From: Dryas octopetala
Taxonomy: Eukaryota > Streptophyta > Magnoliopsida > Rosales > Rosaceae
Direction of reading: 5' to 3'
DNA length: 64,000 nt
Assembly (NCBI GenBank): GCA_963921425.1
Contig: OY992832.1
Coordinates: 21,488,835-21,552,834, forward strand
Shown here piece by piece: positions 42,911-54,303 of this stretch. Within the stretch, counting starts at the first letter, position 1, and the number at the start of each line of letters is the position of its first letter. The position numbers and the translations under genes were made by a program. A model generated the notes under the pieces. It did no database searches and was not told the origin of the DNA. It worked only from the letters and a program-made list of their open reading frames with translations.

Positions 42911-44410
42911 ATGCCGCCCCGTTTCGATCGAACTAATAGTAATGCCAATAATCGGTTCGACCCACAACAAATGGCTGAATTTATGCAGGCTTTCTTTGCT
43001 CAACAAGCTGGTAACCGTCTCACTCCCGCTGAACATGAAGATAAGCGACGAGGCGAGTACTTAGATCGTTTCCTTAGGACTAAGCCGATGAAGTTTCACG
43101 GAAGTTCTGAACCCGATTTAGCTGAGAATTGGGTTACGCACATCGAGAAGAAGCTCGAGTCGATTAACGCACCAGATGAGTACAAGATCTGGCTAGCTAC
43201 ACATGTGTTTGAAGGCGAAGCTGACGGATGGTGGAGATGCATTAGGCACCGAGAAAATATTAACACTATGACTTGGGAAGGATTTAGGGAATTGTTCTAC
43301 GACAGATATTTTCCCGAGCCATTGCAGATGACAAAGATGAAGGAATTCATGGATCTAGAGCAGGGAAACATGACTGTTTCTGAATATGTGAGAAAGTTTA
43401 CTGAACTTGGACGTTTCGTCCCATCTACCATGAATGATGAGAAGGCAAAGACTGTCAGATTTCTGCAAGGTCTGAAGAACGGGATTCGCCAATACTTGGC
43501 AAGTCAAAGGTTTACAGTTTTCAAAGATGTGGTCAATGCTGCTTATGCTCAGGAGCAGGATTTCCTTGCAACTAGACAGAAAGGGGAAATTGCGAGGTCT
43601 GAGGAAACAAGACTAGGAAAAAGAAGAAATTTTCAGAGGGGAGGACCCTCTCGAAACCAAAGAAACTGGAAGAAGACTAGACTTCAAATTTGTTTCCAGT
43701 GTGGAGGTGAAGGCCACTACAGAAATGATTGTCCTACTAGAATACAGCAGAATGCCCCCAGGCCACAACCACAGATACAGGCTGTACCACAACCATTTAG
43801 AGCTCAACCATTGCAACATGCACCACCACAACCCAACAATCGTGGAGGACAAGGAAGAGGTGGCGGAGGAAGACCACAACCAGCTAGAGGAGGACGAGTT
43901 TTTGCAGTAAGAGCTAACCAGGAAGAAGCTCCACTTGACGGTACTATACTGCTCTTTAATACTGAAGTTAGAATCTTGTTTGATACGGGTGCTTCACATT
44001 CATTTGTCTCTGTTAGCTTTACTGAGAAATTAGGATTGCATGCTGAACCTTTAGCTGAAACCATCCACATGAGTACACCCATTGGAACAACAACCGAGGT
44101 AGATAGAATTTACCAATCTTGCCAACTAGTAGTCCAAGGCCGAGTCTTGACAGCAAACCTATACCCTTTGAACATGGATTACTACGACCTTATTCTAGGA
44201 ATGGATTGGTTACAAGAAAATCAGGCACATATCGATTGTGAGAAAAGAAAAGTGAAGGTAGTCACGAGTAACAGAGAAGAGGTGATCATCCGATTGCACA
44301 AACCGCTACAACCCATCAACCCATTGCTGAAGAGTCTGTTTCAAAAGCAAGAGAGTTATGCTATGCTATTCACTCATCATTTCCACACAAGCCAAGCAGA
44401 AGGAAGATAA
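42911..44410 (+). CDS. gag-pr: Gypsy gag-protease polyprotein
   Basis: 499 residues from the ATG at 42911 ([10 protein letters not shown]). The frame is open 20 codons further upstream without family resemblance. Residues ~50-230 are the retrotransposon gag capsid region ([18 protein letters not shown]-type). A CCHC zinc knuckle ([14 protein letters not shown]) begins at residue ~261. A Pro/Gln/Gly-rich linker follows. The aspartic protease active site is in [12 protein letters not shown] near residue 358, with LILGMDWL downstream. The frame ends at 44410, where related elements usually read straight into RT. Here RT continues one base further along (+1). Confidence 0.92.
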   Translation: MPPRFDRTNSNANNRFDPQQMAEFMQAFFAQQAGNRLTPAEHEDKRRGEYLDRFLRTKPMKFHGSSEPDLAENWVTHIEKKLESINAPDEYKIWLATHVFEGEADGWWRCIRHRENINTMTWEGFRELFYDRYFPEPLQMTKMKEFMDLEQGNMTVSEYVRKFTELGRFVPSTMNDEKAKTVRFLQGLKNGIRQYLASQRFTVFKDVVNAAYAQEQDFLATRQKGEIARSEETRLGKRRNFQRGGPSRNQRNWKKTRLQICFQCGGEGHYRNDCPTRIQQNAPRPQPQIQAVPQPFRAQPLQHAPPQPNNRGGQGRGGGGRPQPARGGRVFAVRANQEEAPLDGTILLFNTEVRILFDTGASHSFVSVSFTEKLGLHAEPLAETIHMSTPIGTTTEVDRIYQSCQLVVQGRVLTANLYPLNMDYYDLILGMDWLQENQAHIDCEKRKVKVVTSNREEVIIRLHKPLQPINPLLKSLFQKQESYAMLFTHHFHTSQAEGR

Positions 44411-47312
44411 ACCAATACCAGTGGTAGACGAATACCCAGACGTTTTTCCAGAAGATCTGCCCGGAATCCCACCAACAAGAGAAGTAGAATTCAAGGTTGA
44501 ACTTGTACCAGGCACTCAACCTATTTCAATCCCGCCCTACCGCATGGCACCAGCCGAGATGGTGGAGCTGAAGAAGCAATTAGACGACTTGAAGGAGAAG
44601 GGCTTTATCAGAGAAAGTATATCACCATGGGGAGCCCCTGTTCTATTCGCCAAAAAGCATGATGGAACATTGCGACTCTGCATAGACTACCGGAAGCTGA
44701 ACCAAGTCACAATAAAGAACAAGTATCCATTGCCTAGAATTGACGAGCTATTTGATCAACTTAGTGGAGCGAAGTACTTCTCAAAGATCGATCTCAGATC
44801 CGGCTACCATCAACTCAGAGTTCGAGACGAAGACGTCCCAAAGACTGCTTTTCGTACCAGATACGGACATTATGAGTTCGTTGTGATGCCGTTTGGATTG
44901 ACAAATGCACCTGCTGCATTCATGGACCTGATGAACCGAGCATTCCGTCCATACTTGGACAAATTTGTTATTGTCTTCATCGACGACATCCTGATTTACT
45001 CCAAGAGTAAGGAAGAGCATGAAGAGCATCTGAGAATTGTTCTACAGACATTACTTCAAAAGCAACTTTACGCCAAGAAGTCAAAATGTGAATTTTGGCT
45101 GAAAGAGTTACAGTTCCTTGGCCACATCATCTCAGAAAAAGGATTATCTCCTGATCCCAAGAAGATCGAAGCAGTTCTGAATTGGGAACAACCGAAGAAC
45201 ATGACAGAAGTCCGTAGTTTTCTTGGATTAGCAGGTTATTACAGAAGGTTCGTAGAAGGTTTTTCCAAGATTGCTACCCCGATGACTCGACTACTCAGAA
45301 AAGGATTCAAGTTTGAATGGAACGAGAAGTGTGAAGAAGCATTCCAAGAGCTCAAGAAACGACTGACAACTGCCCCAGTGTTAGTCTTACCCAACAATGA
45401 AGATCCTTATGAAGTCTACACCGACGCGTCCATAATAGGAGTCGGATGTGTACTGATGCAGAATGGGCGAGTGATAGCCTATGCCTCAAGACAGTTGAAG
45501 GAATATGAAAAGAATTATCCAACTCATGATTTGGAGTTAGCCGCTGTTGTACACGCTCTAAAAATCTGGAGATGCTACTTGTATGGAGGTCGATTCACTG
45601 TTTTCTCAGATCACAAGAGCCTCAAGCATATATTCACTCAGAGAGATCTGAATTTGCGACAACGACGCTGGATGGAGTATCTTAAAGATTATGATTTTGA
45701 ATTACAATATCATCCAGGAAAAGCCAACAAAGTAGCTGATGCACTGAGCAGGAAGAAAAACACTCTAGCCAGTTTATTGATGGCTGAACGGGAGATCCTA
45801 CAGACTTTGGATCAGTACAAGGTCAACATACGCCATGATGGAAGGATTGCAAGTATGCAGATTGAGCCCCAATTGGAGCAAGAATTAGTTCAAGAACAAG
45901 AAGAGGATCTAGAGATACAGCAGAAAAAGAAGGAGGTATACTCAGGAGATGCACCTGGGGAATGGAAGGTACATTCTGATGGAAGTTTGAGATACAGAGG
46001 CCGAATAGTTGTGCCGAACAGGAAAGAAACAAGACAACGGATTCTGAACGAAGCTCATTCTACCAGTTTTGCTATGCACCCTGGAGGAACGAAAATGTAT
46101 CAAGATTTGAAACGAAGATACTGGTGGAAAGGTATGAAAAGAGACGTGGCTGATTTTGTTAATCACTGTGTGACCTGCCAACAAGTGAAAGCCGAACACC
46201 AGAAGCCGTCTGGATTGTTACAACCGTTACCTACTCCAGAGTGGAAGTGGGATTGTGTTACTATGGATTTCATCACCGATCTGCCGAGAAATACAAAAGG
46301 GCACAATGGTATTTGGGTTATCGTGGACAGACTCACGAAGTCAGCTCATTTCTTGCCGGTCAAGATGAACTCACCCGTTGATTATTTTGCTGATCTCTAT
46401 GTCGAATGGATTGTTCGATTGCATGGTATTCCGAAGACGATTGTTTCCGATCGAGATCCCCGATTTACGTCTCGATTATGGCGGAAGTTACAATCTGAAT
46501 TAGGCACTCAGTTGAATCTTAGCAGTGCCTATCATCCGCAGACGGATGGGCAATCTGAAAGAGTTATTCAGATACTGGAAGATATGTTGCGAGCTTGTGT
46601 TCTAGATTTCAGAGGTAAGTGGAGTGAGTACTTACCGCTCGCCGAGTTCGTATATAACAATAGTTATCAAAGCAGTATCAAGATGGCACCGTACGAAGCA
46701 CTTTACGGAAGGCCGTGTCGTTCGCCACTCTGTTGGGCCGATGTTGAGGACCGAGTTGTTCTGGGTCCTGAAGTGATTAAAGAAACGACCGAAAAGGTCA
46801 AGATAGTCAAGAAACGACTAGAAACCGCCCAGAGTAGGCAGAAATCGTACGCTGATCGAAGGAGGAAGCCTTTGGAATTTCAAGTTGAGGACTTGGCGTT
46901 TCTAAAAGTTAGTCCTTTGAAGGGTACATTTCGGTTTGGTATGCGAGGCAAGTTGGCACCCAGGTATATTGGACCGTTCAAGGGTTTGGAACGTGTCGGG
47001 AAAGTTGCTTACAGGTTGGAGTTGCCGCCTCAGTTAGCATACATACATAACGTATTCCATGTGTCCCAGTTGAAAAAGAGTGCGCCTGACATCCCTCAAG
47101 TGATGCCTTGGATTGGTTTACCGCTCGAACCAAACGTGTCTTATGTGGAAGGACCTGTTTCTATTTTAGCTTACGAGACGAAACAACTCAGGAATAGGAA
47201 GGTACCACTTGTAAAAGTTCAGTGGCAGCACCATGGAGTCGAGGAAGCGACATGGGAACTGGAATCCGACATGAGGAAGAGATACCCGCATCTCTTCAGT
47301 GAACTCAGGTAA
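44358..47312 (+). CDS. pol: Gypsy pol: RT, RNase H, integrase, chromodomain
   Basis: 984 residues open from 44358. The real N-terminus is uncertain because the frame overlaps gag-pr by about 50 bases. Order: reverse transcriptase with the catalytic FIDD at residue ~207, RNase H starting YTDAS, integrase zinc-binding HHCC region (HPGGTKMY to CVTCQ), and integrase core with all three D-D-E residues (MDFI, SDRDPRF, SERV). Then comes a C-terminal module ([10 protein letters not shown]), and a chromodomain near the end ([16 protein letters not shown]), which in chromoviruses directs insertion to particular chromatin. No internal stop is seen. Apart from the frame offset with gag, the copy looks complete. 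Confidence 0.93.
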   Translation: MLCYSLIISTQAKQKEDKPIPVVDEYPDVFPEDLPGIPPTREVEFKVELVPGTQPISIPPYRMAPAEMVELKKQLDDLKEKGFIRESISPWGAPVLFAKKHDGTLRLCIDYRKLNQVTIKNKYPLPRIDELFDQLSGAKYFSKIDLRSGYHQLRVRDEDVPKTAFRTRYGHYEFVVMPFGLTNAPAAFMDLMNRAFRPYLDKFVIVFIDDILIYSKSKEEHEEHLRIVLQTLLQKQLYAKKSKCEFWLKELQFLGHIISEKGLSPDPKKIEAVLNWEQPKNMTEVRSFLGLAGYYRRFVEGFSKIATPMTRLLRKGFKFEWNEKCEEAFQELKKRLTTAPVLVLPNNEDPYEVYTDASIIGVGCVLMQNGRVIAYASRQLKEYEKNYPTHDLELAAVVHALKIWRCYLYGGRFTVFSDHKSLKHIFTQRDLNLRQRRWMEYLKDYDFELQYHPGKANKVADALSRKKNTLASLLMAEREILQTLDQYKVNIRHDGRIASMQIEPQLEQELVQEQEEDLEIQQKKKEVYSGDAPGEWKVHSDGSLRYRGRIVVPNRKETRQRILNEAHSTSFAMHPGGTKMYQDLKRRYWWKGMKRDVADFVNHCVTCQQVKAEHQKPSGLLQPLPTPEWKWDCVTMDFITDLPRNTKGHNGIWVIVDRLTKSAHFLPVKMNSPVDYFADLYVEWIVRLHGIPKTIVSDRDPRFTSRLWRKLQSELGTQLNLSSAYHPQTDGQSERVIQILEDMLRACVLDFRGKWSEYLPLAEFVYNNSYQSSIKMAPYEALYGRPCRSPLCWADVEDRVVLGPEVIKETTEKVKIVKKRLETAQSRQKSYADRRRKPLEFQVEDLAFLKVSPLKGTFRFGMRGKLAPRYIGPFKGLERVGKVAYRLELPPQLAYIHNVFHVSQLKKSAPDIPQVMPWIGLPLEPNVSYVEGPVSILAYETKQLRNRKVPLVKVQWQHHGVEEATWELESDMRKRYPHLFSELR

Positions 47313-47334
47313 TCTCGAGGACGAGATTTTTTTT

Positions 47335-47347
47335 AAGTAGGGGAGGA
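47335..47347 (+). other. Polypurine tract
   Basis: AAGTAGGGGAGGA directly precedes the downstream LTR and would prime plus-strand synthesis. The same tract precedes the upstream LTR at 39946-39958. Confidence 0.85.
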
Positions 47348-50050
47348 TGTGAGACCCAAAATTTTCCAAATTTATTTTGGGATTTTTCTTTAATTTCTAG
47401 AATTTTTCTAGAAATTTGTTTGGCGGAAAATCGTATTTTTCACCTTAAGCTTTAATTGTTTGACCAACTTTGACTAGAGTTTTGACCCAAGTTAGACCTT
47501 TAAAAGGTGGTACTTTTACTCACAAACCCAACGGAGCAAGTCTCGTATTATTCCGAGTCCGGGAGATTATTTTATGAATTTCCCAAAATTTCTTTTTCTT
47601 TAAAGCATTTTATCTTAGTTTGTGGAGCTTGAAATTTTTGAAATTTTTCTAAAGGGCAAATTGGTAATTTGACCTCATAGTTAATTAGTACTAGTCGATA
47701 CGAGTCCGTAGTATTTTTCGAGGTATTTTTTCGAGTCCCGAGCTATTTTTAATTAATTTTTGAAGTTGAGAAAAATAGGAAAAATAAAATAAAATAGGAA
47801 AATCACCAGATCGCGCCACGTGGCACGATCTGGAGCGTCCAACGATGCATGGCAGCAAGATCTGATGGCTGCATGTGCAGCCAAGTGTCAGGGCCTTCGC
47901 CACGTGTCAATTTCTCATTAGTCAAAGTTATGACGGTTGACTTGAGTCAACCCGGTCAACTCGGATGAGTCAACCGAGTTGACTCACTCACTCACCCTAT
48001 AAATAGAGCCGCACATCAGCTGGTTCTTCATTCATTTCAGCCGCACGCTTCCCAAGAGAGAGCTTCTCTCTCCTCTCTCCTCCTTTCTCTCTCTTCTTCA
48101 ATCTTGTTTCGAGTTTATCTTGAGTTCTGGAGCTCCGATCGACGATCCGATTTCGCCTACGCGATCGTGGCGACGAGCTCTTCAATTCTAGTAGTGTGAA
48201 GGCTATGTTTTGGTGAAGTTTTAAAAAAATCATTTCTGAGCTCCATAGGTAATTTCTTGATCCCTGTCGAATTTCTGCTAAAATTTTGTTAAATAAATCT
48301 CTTGTTAATTAGGCTATTTTAATCTTTTATTTAGCAAGTCTAGTAGTACCGAGACTCTGCTCGTGGGAAGTCTTCAACAGGTATACCATTAACCCAGCTT
48401 ATTTAATTTGCTGTTGTTTAAGTGGTGGTTATAGACGAAACACCGTTTAACTGTTGTTATTAAATGAACTTAATAAATATTGAGGCCATATCAGTGGTAA
48501 CCAAATAACGTGATGACTAAGGTCAGTCCATGAGCATACAAGCGTTGGGTACTGAGCCAGAGCTCCCTCAGTTTCCCCATGCACTGACCTGGTCACGTTG
48601 TAAGGTTCATATCTGATCAACCTCCTCGACAATAAATTAAAATAAACTTAGAAACCACACGGTCTGACATGACTGTCTGCCTCGGGGAGCAGGGTCATGC
48701 CGGATCAAGAATTTAGAGAAGCCTAGCAAGTTACGCTAGTGCCAAACCTCTAAATTTTACCTGGTCTTAACAGACAAGGTCGAGAGTACGTTTAGTACGT
48801 TCCTAATAGCTGTCGTCGGATTCGGATCTCCAGTTTCCCAACAGGTACAAGTGGGACCCAGACACAGGAAAGGGATCAGGCAAGGGACACACTTTGGTAA
48901 AGCAGGTAGGGGGAAGGTACCATATCCCGGTTATTGGATTTCCTGCCTATTTTCGTACTATATGTATATGAAAATGTCTTTCACAGAGAATGTGCATGAT
49001 TTTTGTATGGCATATTTGTGTGATTTTCTGTGTGATACCTTGAACGACCTGAGAGTAACGGGCACGTGTTGTGACCTTGGGTTTCGATCCCCTAAACCTC
49101 CGGAGGGGTAAGTACGGACTGGTTAGTCGAATGTCCTTCTGGGGAGGCTAACCAATGTGGTATTACCAGGTAAATGGATACTCTCACCACAGTATCGAGG
49201 TGGTGGTTGAATTTCCGATACTGGTGGTTGGCCTGTATGTGATCGGTCGCAGGTATGTTTCTGAACTATGTCACGTGACAGGAAGGATTTTCACTGAAAA
49301 AGATGTATGAGCATGCAAAGGCTTTACTCACTGATTATTGGCATAATTATCTTTATCATTACTGGCTTTGGTTACAATATTATTGATATTGATACCCTGT
49401 TTTTGGGTGTGCATTGCTTTTAAACTGTTTTCCTTGAAATCCTATATTTTCGAGTATTGTTTCAAACCTAACCAGGATTTTCCCTCGAGGGGAAGCGATG
49501 AACGTATGTGACGCTTACCCCCTACTGTACTCTTGTGAGTGCAGATAATCCAGTTGTTGGAAACCAAGATTGAGGTCGTGGGTGTGGCACTTGCAGCTTG
49601 TCAGTTTCAGTCTTGCTATCTGGTTTAGATCCTTTTTTTGGATCCGTGGTGGTGTTTCTCTTTCATCCTCGTAGGTGGCATATCCCAATGGCTATCCATG
49701 AGTCCAATTTGTTGCACCACTTTGTTGAAAACTGAATCACTCTGGCGTGGGTTGGACTATCCTGACATATCTGTTTATCTACTGTTTACTATGTAGCATT
49801 AGGGTTAGTGTATTTGAAACATATAACCCTCACGGGTTGGTACTCTTTACTGTTATTTATAATATAAGGCATTTTCAGAAATTTCTTCCGTTGTATTTTT
49901 ACTACTATGATCCAACCCGAGTTCTTCAATAAAAAGGGCTTAACTCGTTTTAGAGAGCTTGGGAATATAATACTCGGGGTAAGGGGTATTATAGTCTCAG
50001 GATCTTTAAGACGGGTGCCGCTGTGGTGTTCCCAGTTTCGGGGCGTCACA
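47348..50050 (+). repeat. Downstream LTR (2703 bp) of the gypsy element
   Basis: Same ends and length as the upstream LTR. Its TATA (47998-48005) points toward the OTU gene, whose start codon is 1.08 kb past the LTR end, so read-through is possible. Right after the LTR the host promoter begins. Confidence 0.95.
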
Positions 50051-50134
50051 CTCATTATGTTCAGGTGCCGCTTAATGAAGTCTATAAGAACCGGAGTTAA
50101 CTTCACTCGCACGCACGGACAGTCTCCTCCTCCA

Positions 50135-50168
50135 CACGTGTAATCAGCGTGAGGGAAATGGCCACGTG
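50135..50168 (+). promoter_or_regulatory. Two G boxes in the OTU gene promoter
   Basis: CACGTG at 50135-50140 and 50163-50168, with CACGTCACGT near 50200, within 160 bases of the LTR edge. G boxes bind bZIP and bHLH factors, including ABA-response types. They lie outside the LTR. Confidence 0.5.
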
Positions 50169-50453
50169 TAAAGTCTGAATAGCCGTCGCCTGGTAAAGTC
50201 CACGTCACGTAGCCGTCTCTCACCCTCCGTTAAAACGTAGCCTCCCATTTTCTTCCTCGCCAGTTCTCTCTCTCATTGCCCTCAACCTGCCTCCCTCTAC
50301 TCCTTTTCTTGCCTTCGCAAAATAAACAAAACCCTAAAAAAACCAAAATTGAATAACTATTAAATTAAAATTGATCGAATTTCGCTCAGCTTTTGCAGAT
50401 CTTAGACTCGCGCGTGAAGCTTGAGAAGGCTCTCTTTTTATCTTGTTTCCCAG

Positions 50454-50837
50454 GTGAATCACCAACTCGTGCTGAGTTTACTCTAGGGTTTTCGATTTAA
50501 TCCCAAAAATTTGTTATTTATTTGCGTTTTGGGACTGGGTGGTCTTTGTTATCCCTGATTGATGTTTTGGTGCGATGGTTCTTGCAGTTTTGCTTGGTTG
50601 AAGAGAAAAGGGTAGGAAAGGGAAAGAAAAATAAAACGAAGTAGAAAGATTTGAATTTTTGTGTTTTTTAATGTTTGCTTTTTAATAAAGTGAACAACTT
50701 TCCGAAATTTTTGTAAGGTTTATGTTATAATCTGCTTAGTTTTCCTATCTTTTTCTCAGAAGCCAAGCGGATTATTAGAAAGCTGTGTTTTCTTTATTTT
50801 GTTGATTTTTCTTGGAAATGTATGGTGTTGCTTGCAG
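50454..50837 (+). other. Probable intron in the 5' leader of the OTU gene
   Basis: A donor-like CCCAG|GTGAATC (GT at about 50454) and an acceptor-like GCTTGCAG near 50837 bracket T-rich, intron-like DNA between the CT-rich leader and the upstream ORF. Inferred from signals only. Confidence 0.4.
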
Positions 50838-50933
50838 CTTGGTATTGTTGAAGGGTGAAATTTTTGGCAATTTTTCGGGTAAATTCGAGTAGCTTAGAGG
50901 GTTTTCTTGTTTAAAGTTCGAGCTCTGGGTCTC

Positions 50934-51080
50934 ATGAGAATTGTTAGGGGAATGCAGAGATCGTTTCGCGAGGAGCAGAACGTGCTGGGCTGGAAGAAAT
51001 CCTTCAGCCAAGGGATTGGCGTGACTGCGCCCAAGGCCAGAACGCGTGGCAAACATAACTCTAAGTTTGGGGTTTTGTGA
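50934..51080 (+). CDS. Upstream ORF (48 aa) in the OTU gene leader
   Basis: Starts MRIVRGMQRSFREEQNVLGW, is rich in Arg and Lys, and ends at TGA. That is 48 bases before the main start codon and in the same frame. The base composition is GC-richer than the surrounding leader, as if constrained. I know of no named peptide like this. It may repress or tune translation of the main frame; a chance ORF is the alternative. Confidence 0.45.
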   Translation: MRIVRGMQRSFREEQNVLGWKKSFSQGIGVTAPKARTRGKHNSKFGVL

Positions 51081-51128
51081 AAGAGTTTGGGCTAGGGTTT
51101 CTGTTGGAGACGTTAAGCATTGAATGCA

Positions 51129-54063
51129 ATGACTCGGATTCTGGTTCAGCGAGGTTCCTCCAGTGGTTCTTCTTCCAACCCAAGCCGTTCTTCTTCCTTG
51201 TCTGGGTCTTCTTCGGCTTGGGTGCAGCCACAGGTTAATAGTCCTCAGGTTCTTTCAGCTGTGAAAGATGAGGAAATTGGAGAGGAGGCACAAGAACATG
51301 TTATTGTGGATGAGCTGTCAGAGTATTGCGGGAGTAGTGACAATAAGGCTGTGAAAAGTGATGATATTTTGATGGAAAGCATTCATAATGATCAAAATGT
51401 GAGTTCAAGTGATGAACTTAGTGAATGTGAGAAAGTTGGTAAAAATGATGTTGCAGGCTCAGGGGAATTGATGAAAGGTTTGGGGGGGTTGAGAATTTCT
51501 GAGAGGGTGACAGTTGAAAATGTGGACTCAAGCGGGGATTCTCTACAAAATGTGATTGGGAGCTCACAGCCACCACCTCCTCCTGTCCCTCCCCCGAAAC
51601 TTTCCTCAGCAAACTCAAATTCAAGGAGATCTGTCTCAGGAAGTTCAAATGCTGTGCGGATTGGACCTTCTAGAAGAGCAGTTGCCTGGCCTGTTGTTTC
51701 AGCTAGGACTTCTCCAACTGGGTCACGACCTTCTTCTCCCAGGTCTCATGGTGAAGGCGAGGGGTACAATAGTGCTGATGAGCAAGGCCCTTGCTTTGTA
51801 TCTTCCTATGATGATATTGTAAGTTTCTGATCATATATATCCAAATAACTAGGCAAGTCTGGTGTCCTCTCTCTAATGGCATAAACGTCCCATGGTTTAG
51901 AATGAATTGGAAAAGCTTGGCATAAGATATTCTTCTTTTTGGTCCTCTTAGTTACACATAATTTGAATATTTTATTTGGGTTTTTGGGATATTTCAACTT
52001 GATTGCATCTCAAAGTTGAATTTCCTAACTATTATTTATCACTGAAAAAAAAAATTGGGTGTTCTCAAAATTAGAGCGCTTCTTAGAGCTAATTGTATCC
52101 TAACATCTTCCTCGAGGAAACTATGAGGCTTATATTTTTAAGACTTTTATTATTTGAAGCTTAGGAGATTGCATTTTGCACCCCCAATTAGGTGTTGCCA
52201 TCTTTTTGCTCCATTCTTCACTTCAAATTCTGAAATCTGAAATGGCTTGTTAAACCTATGTCAGGAAAGAGAACGCCAGTTTGAAATTGATATTAGACGT
52301 GCAAAAGGTTTTGAAGTGAAAAGAATGCTGGAGGATGGGAATTGTCTCTTTCGTGCTGTTGCAGATCAAGTTTACGGGGATTCTGAAGCATATGACTTGA
52401 TCAGGCAAATGTGTATAGATTATATGGTATGATTCCTTACCTGCGATCCTCTCTGTTGTATGCTATTTGTGCTCTATTTCAGGTGCTGGAGAATACTGCT
52501 TGCAGGCACGTATATGCAACTTAGTAATTCTAGAAGACATTAATTTGGCATCTGGTTATTTAATGTTATCACATGCTCACAATTAACTAAAATAGTTGTG
52601 AATTCTCTTTTTTAAAAATGGAATAATTGCTCTATGGTTTGGTTCTATGTTGGGTAAAATTCTCACAGTGGGTTTGCTGGACAACATTATATTATCTGAG
52701 ATTAGTTCATCATAAAGAATTTCATGTGGTAGACGCAGTTGTTATGTATTTTCAAGTTGATTGGTTGAATGAGTTGGTAGATCTTCTGTTAGTGGGCATC
52801 TTAACCATCATTCATCTTACTGTTGGTGAGAAGTTGTGTTTGATGCACGGATAATGGGGAGATAAATGAAAGAACTGAATAGGGAAAGAGAAAAGATAAG
52901 AGGGTATCTTTGTTTCACCCAAAAAAAGAAGTGAAAAGAAAAAAGTTCTGGTTTCAATTCCGAGTCAATAAATGTTAAAGAAAATAATTTAGTGGACAAA
53001 AAAAATGTTGGCTTTCTTCTATCACAATCTCATTGGTTAGCTGATGATTATCCAATAGAAATGGAAAGTATTGATTTATACTGGGTACAAAATGCAAATT
53101 GCCACAACCTCTTTTCTACCCGCTTAATGCTATAACCTTTCATGATTGTTGATATTTGGTACCCTTTATTTGTCCAGGAACGAGAGAGAGATCACTTTTC
53201 TCAATTTATTACAGAAGGATTTACATCTTATTGTAAGAGGAAAAGAAGAGACAAGGTATGAAGTAGTATAATTTCATTGATGTTTATCTCTTTTATTGAG
53301 AAGAGGAGGTATGGTTACACATGTAAGTAGCTCCATATAGTTGCTTCAATTGGCAGAATTAGTTCTTATCCTTTATTCCCAAAATGACGATAGGGTGGAA
53401 GCAAATGCTAATTGAGCCATGTTTTGTTCTTAAACACTCATCGTATTTTAGTTTCATCCCTCAACTTTCTCTTTCGTAAGTTCGTTGACATAATATGTAG
53501 TTGGAGACTGGCGAAAGCTTGTGCAGTACCAGTTCCTGTTCTTCAATGCTCTTCCCCCCATTTTAGTAGGTGAAGTTGCATAATAGTGGGGTTTTTATTT
53601 GAGTGCATGTGCATGTGTGTACGTCTTTTAAAAATGTGTGTGAAAGATGGGGAGTTCTAGACTTCTGTACCTGGCTGTTAGGTGTAAAATGCCTTGTTTT
53701 TTCTGGTTTGAACGCACAATTTATTAAATTTTTTGTTATGTATATTAAACATGTTGCGCTTGTTTTAATGTGCTTGTTTCGTGAAAACAAAAGCAGGTTA
53801 ATAGGCATACCTGTGTGGTTTGGGTATATTACATTAAATTTATTAATTTGAAGTTTTCCCTGTCGTTTAATAAAGGTGATAAATGAAGAAATTCATTTAA
53901 TTGTAGAATTACAACTGTAATGCTTGCTTAAGTAATATTTTTTGCTCGATAAGATTTGGTGGATGTGATATCTATAAATTTTTTGTTTCAAACTCAAAAA
54001 ATCTTAGTCTTTGCCCTCATCTGCAAAAAGTTGGCAGAGCAAAGTGAAAGGCACCACTTCAAG

Positions 54064-54117
<54 letters not shown>

Positions 54118-54264
54118 GGACATATAAGTAGAAAATTTACTATCTTAAGGATTTAAAGTAGTGTGGTGAGCAAAAGTTATTGTGTTCTTAGAGAAACTAT
54201 ATATCCTTAAATCTGGTGTCTCATGAGTCATGAAGGTGTTGTAGGATACAATGCCAGTCACTTC

Positions 54265-54303
<39 letters not shown>

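Larger units (their letters stand above)
38878..50050 (+). mobile_element. Ty3/gypsy chromovirus (Tekay/Del-like): tandem one-and-a-half copy
   Basis: Order: truncated 3' end of one element (38878-39958), LTR (39959-42661), full internal region (42662-47347), LTR (47348-50050). Every part of 38878-42661 recurs 7389 bases downstream with no length change over 3784 bases. I found three substitutions by eye (39334/46723, 42341/49730, 42530/49919). The domain order gag-protease-RT-RNase H-integrase-chromodomain, with LTRs of 2.7 kb, fits the Tekay/Del chromovirus clade. No matching 5-bp target duplication flanks the LTR pair (GAGGA before, CTCAT after), as expected for a tandem. Confidence 0.93.
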
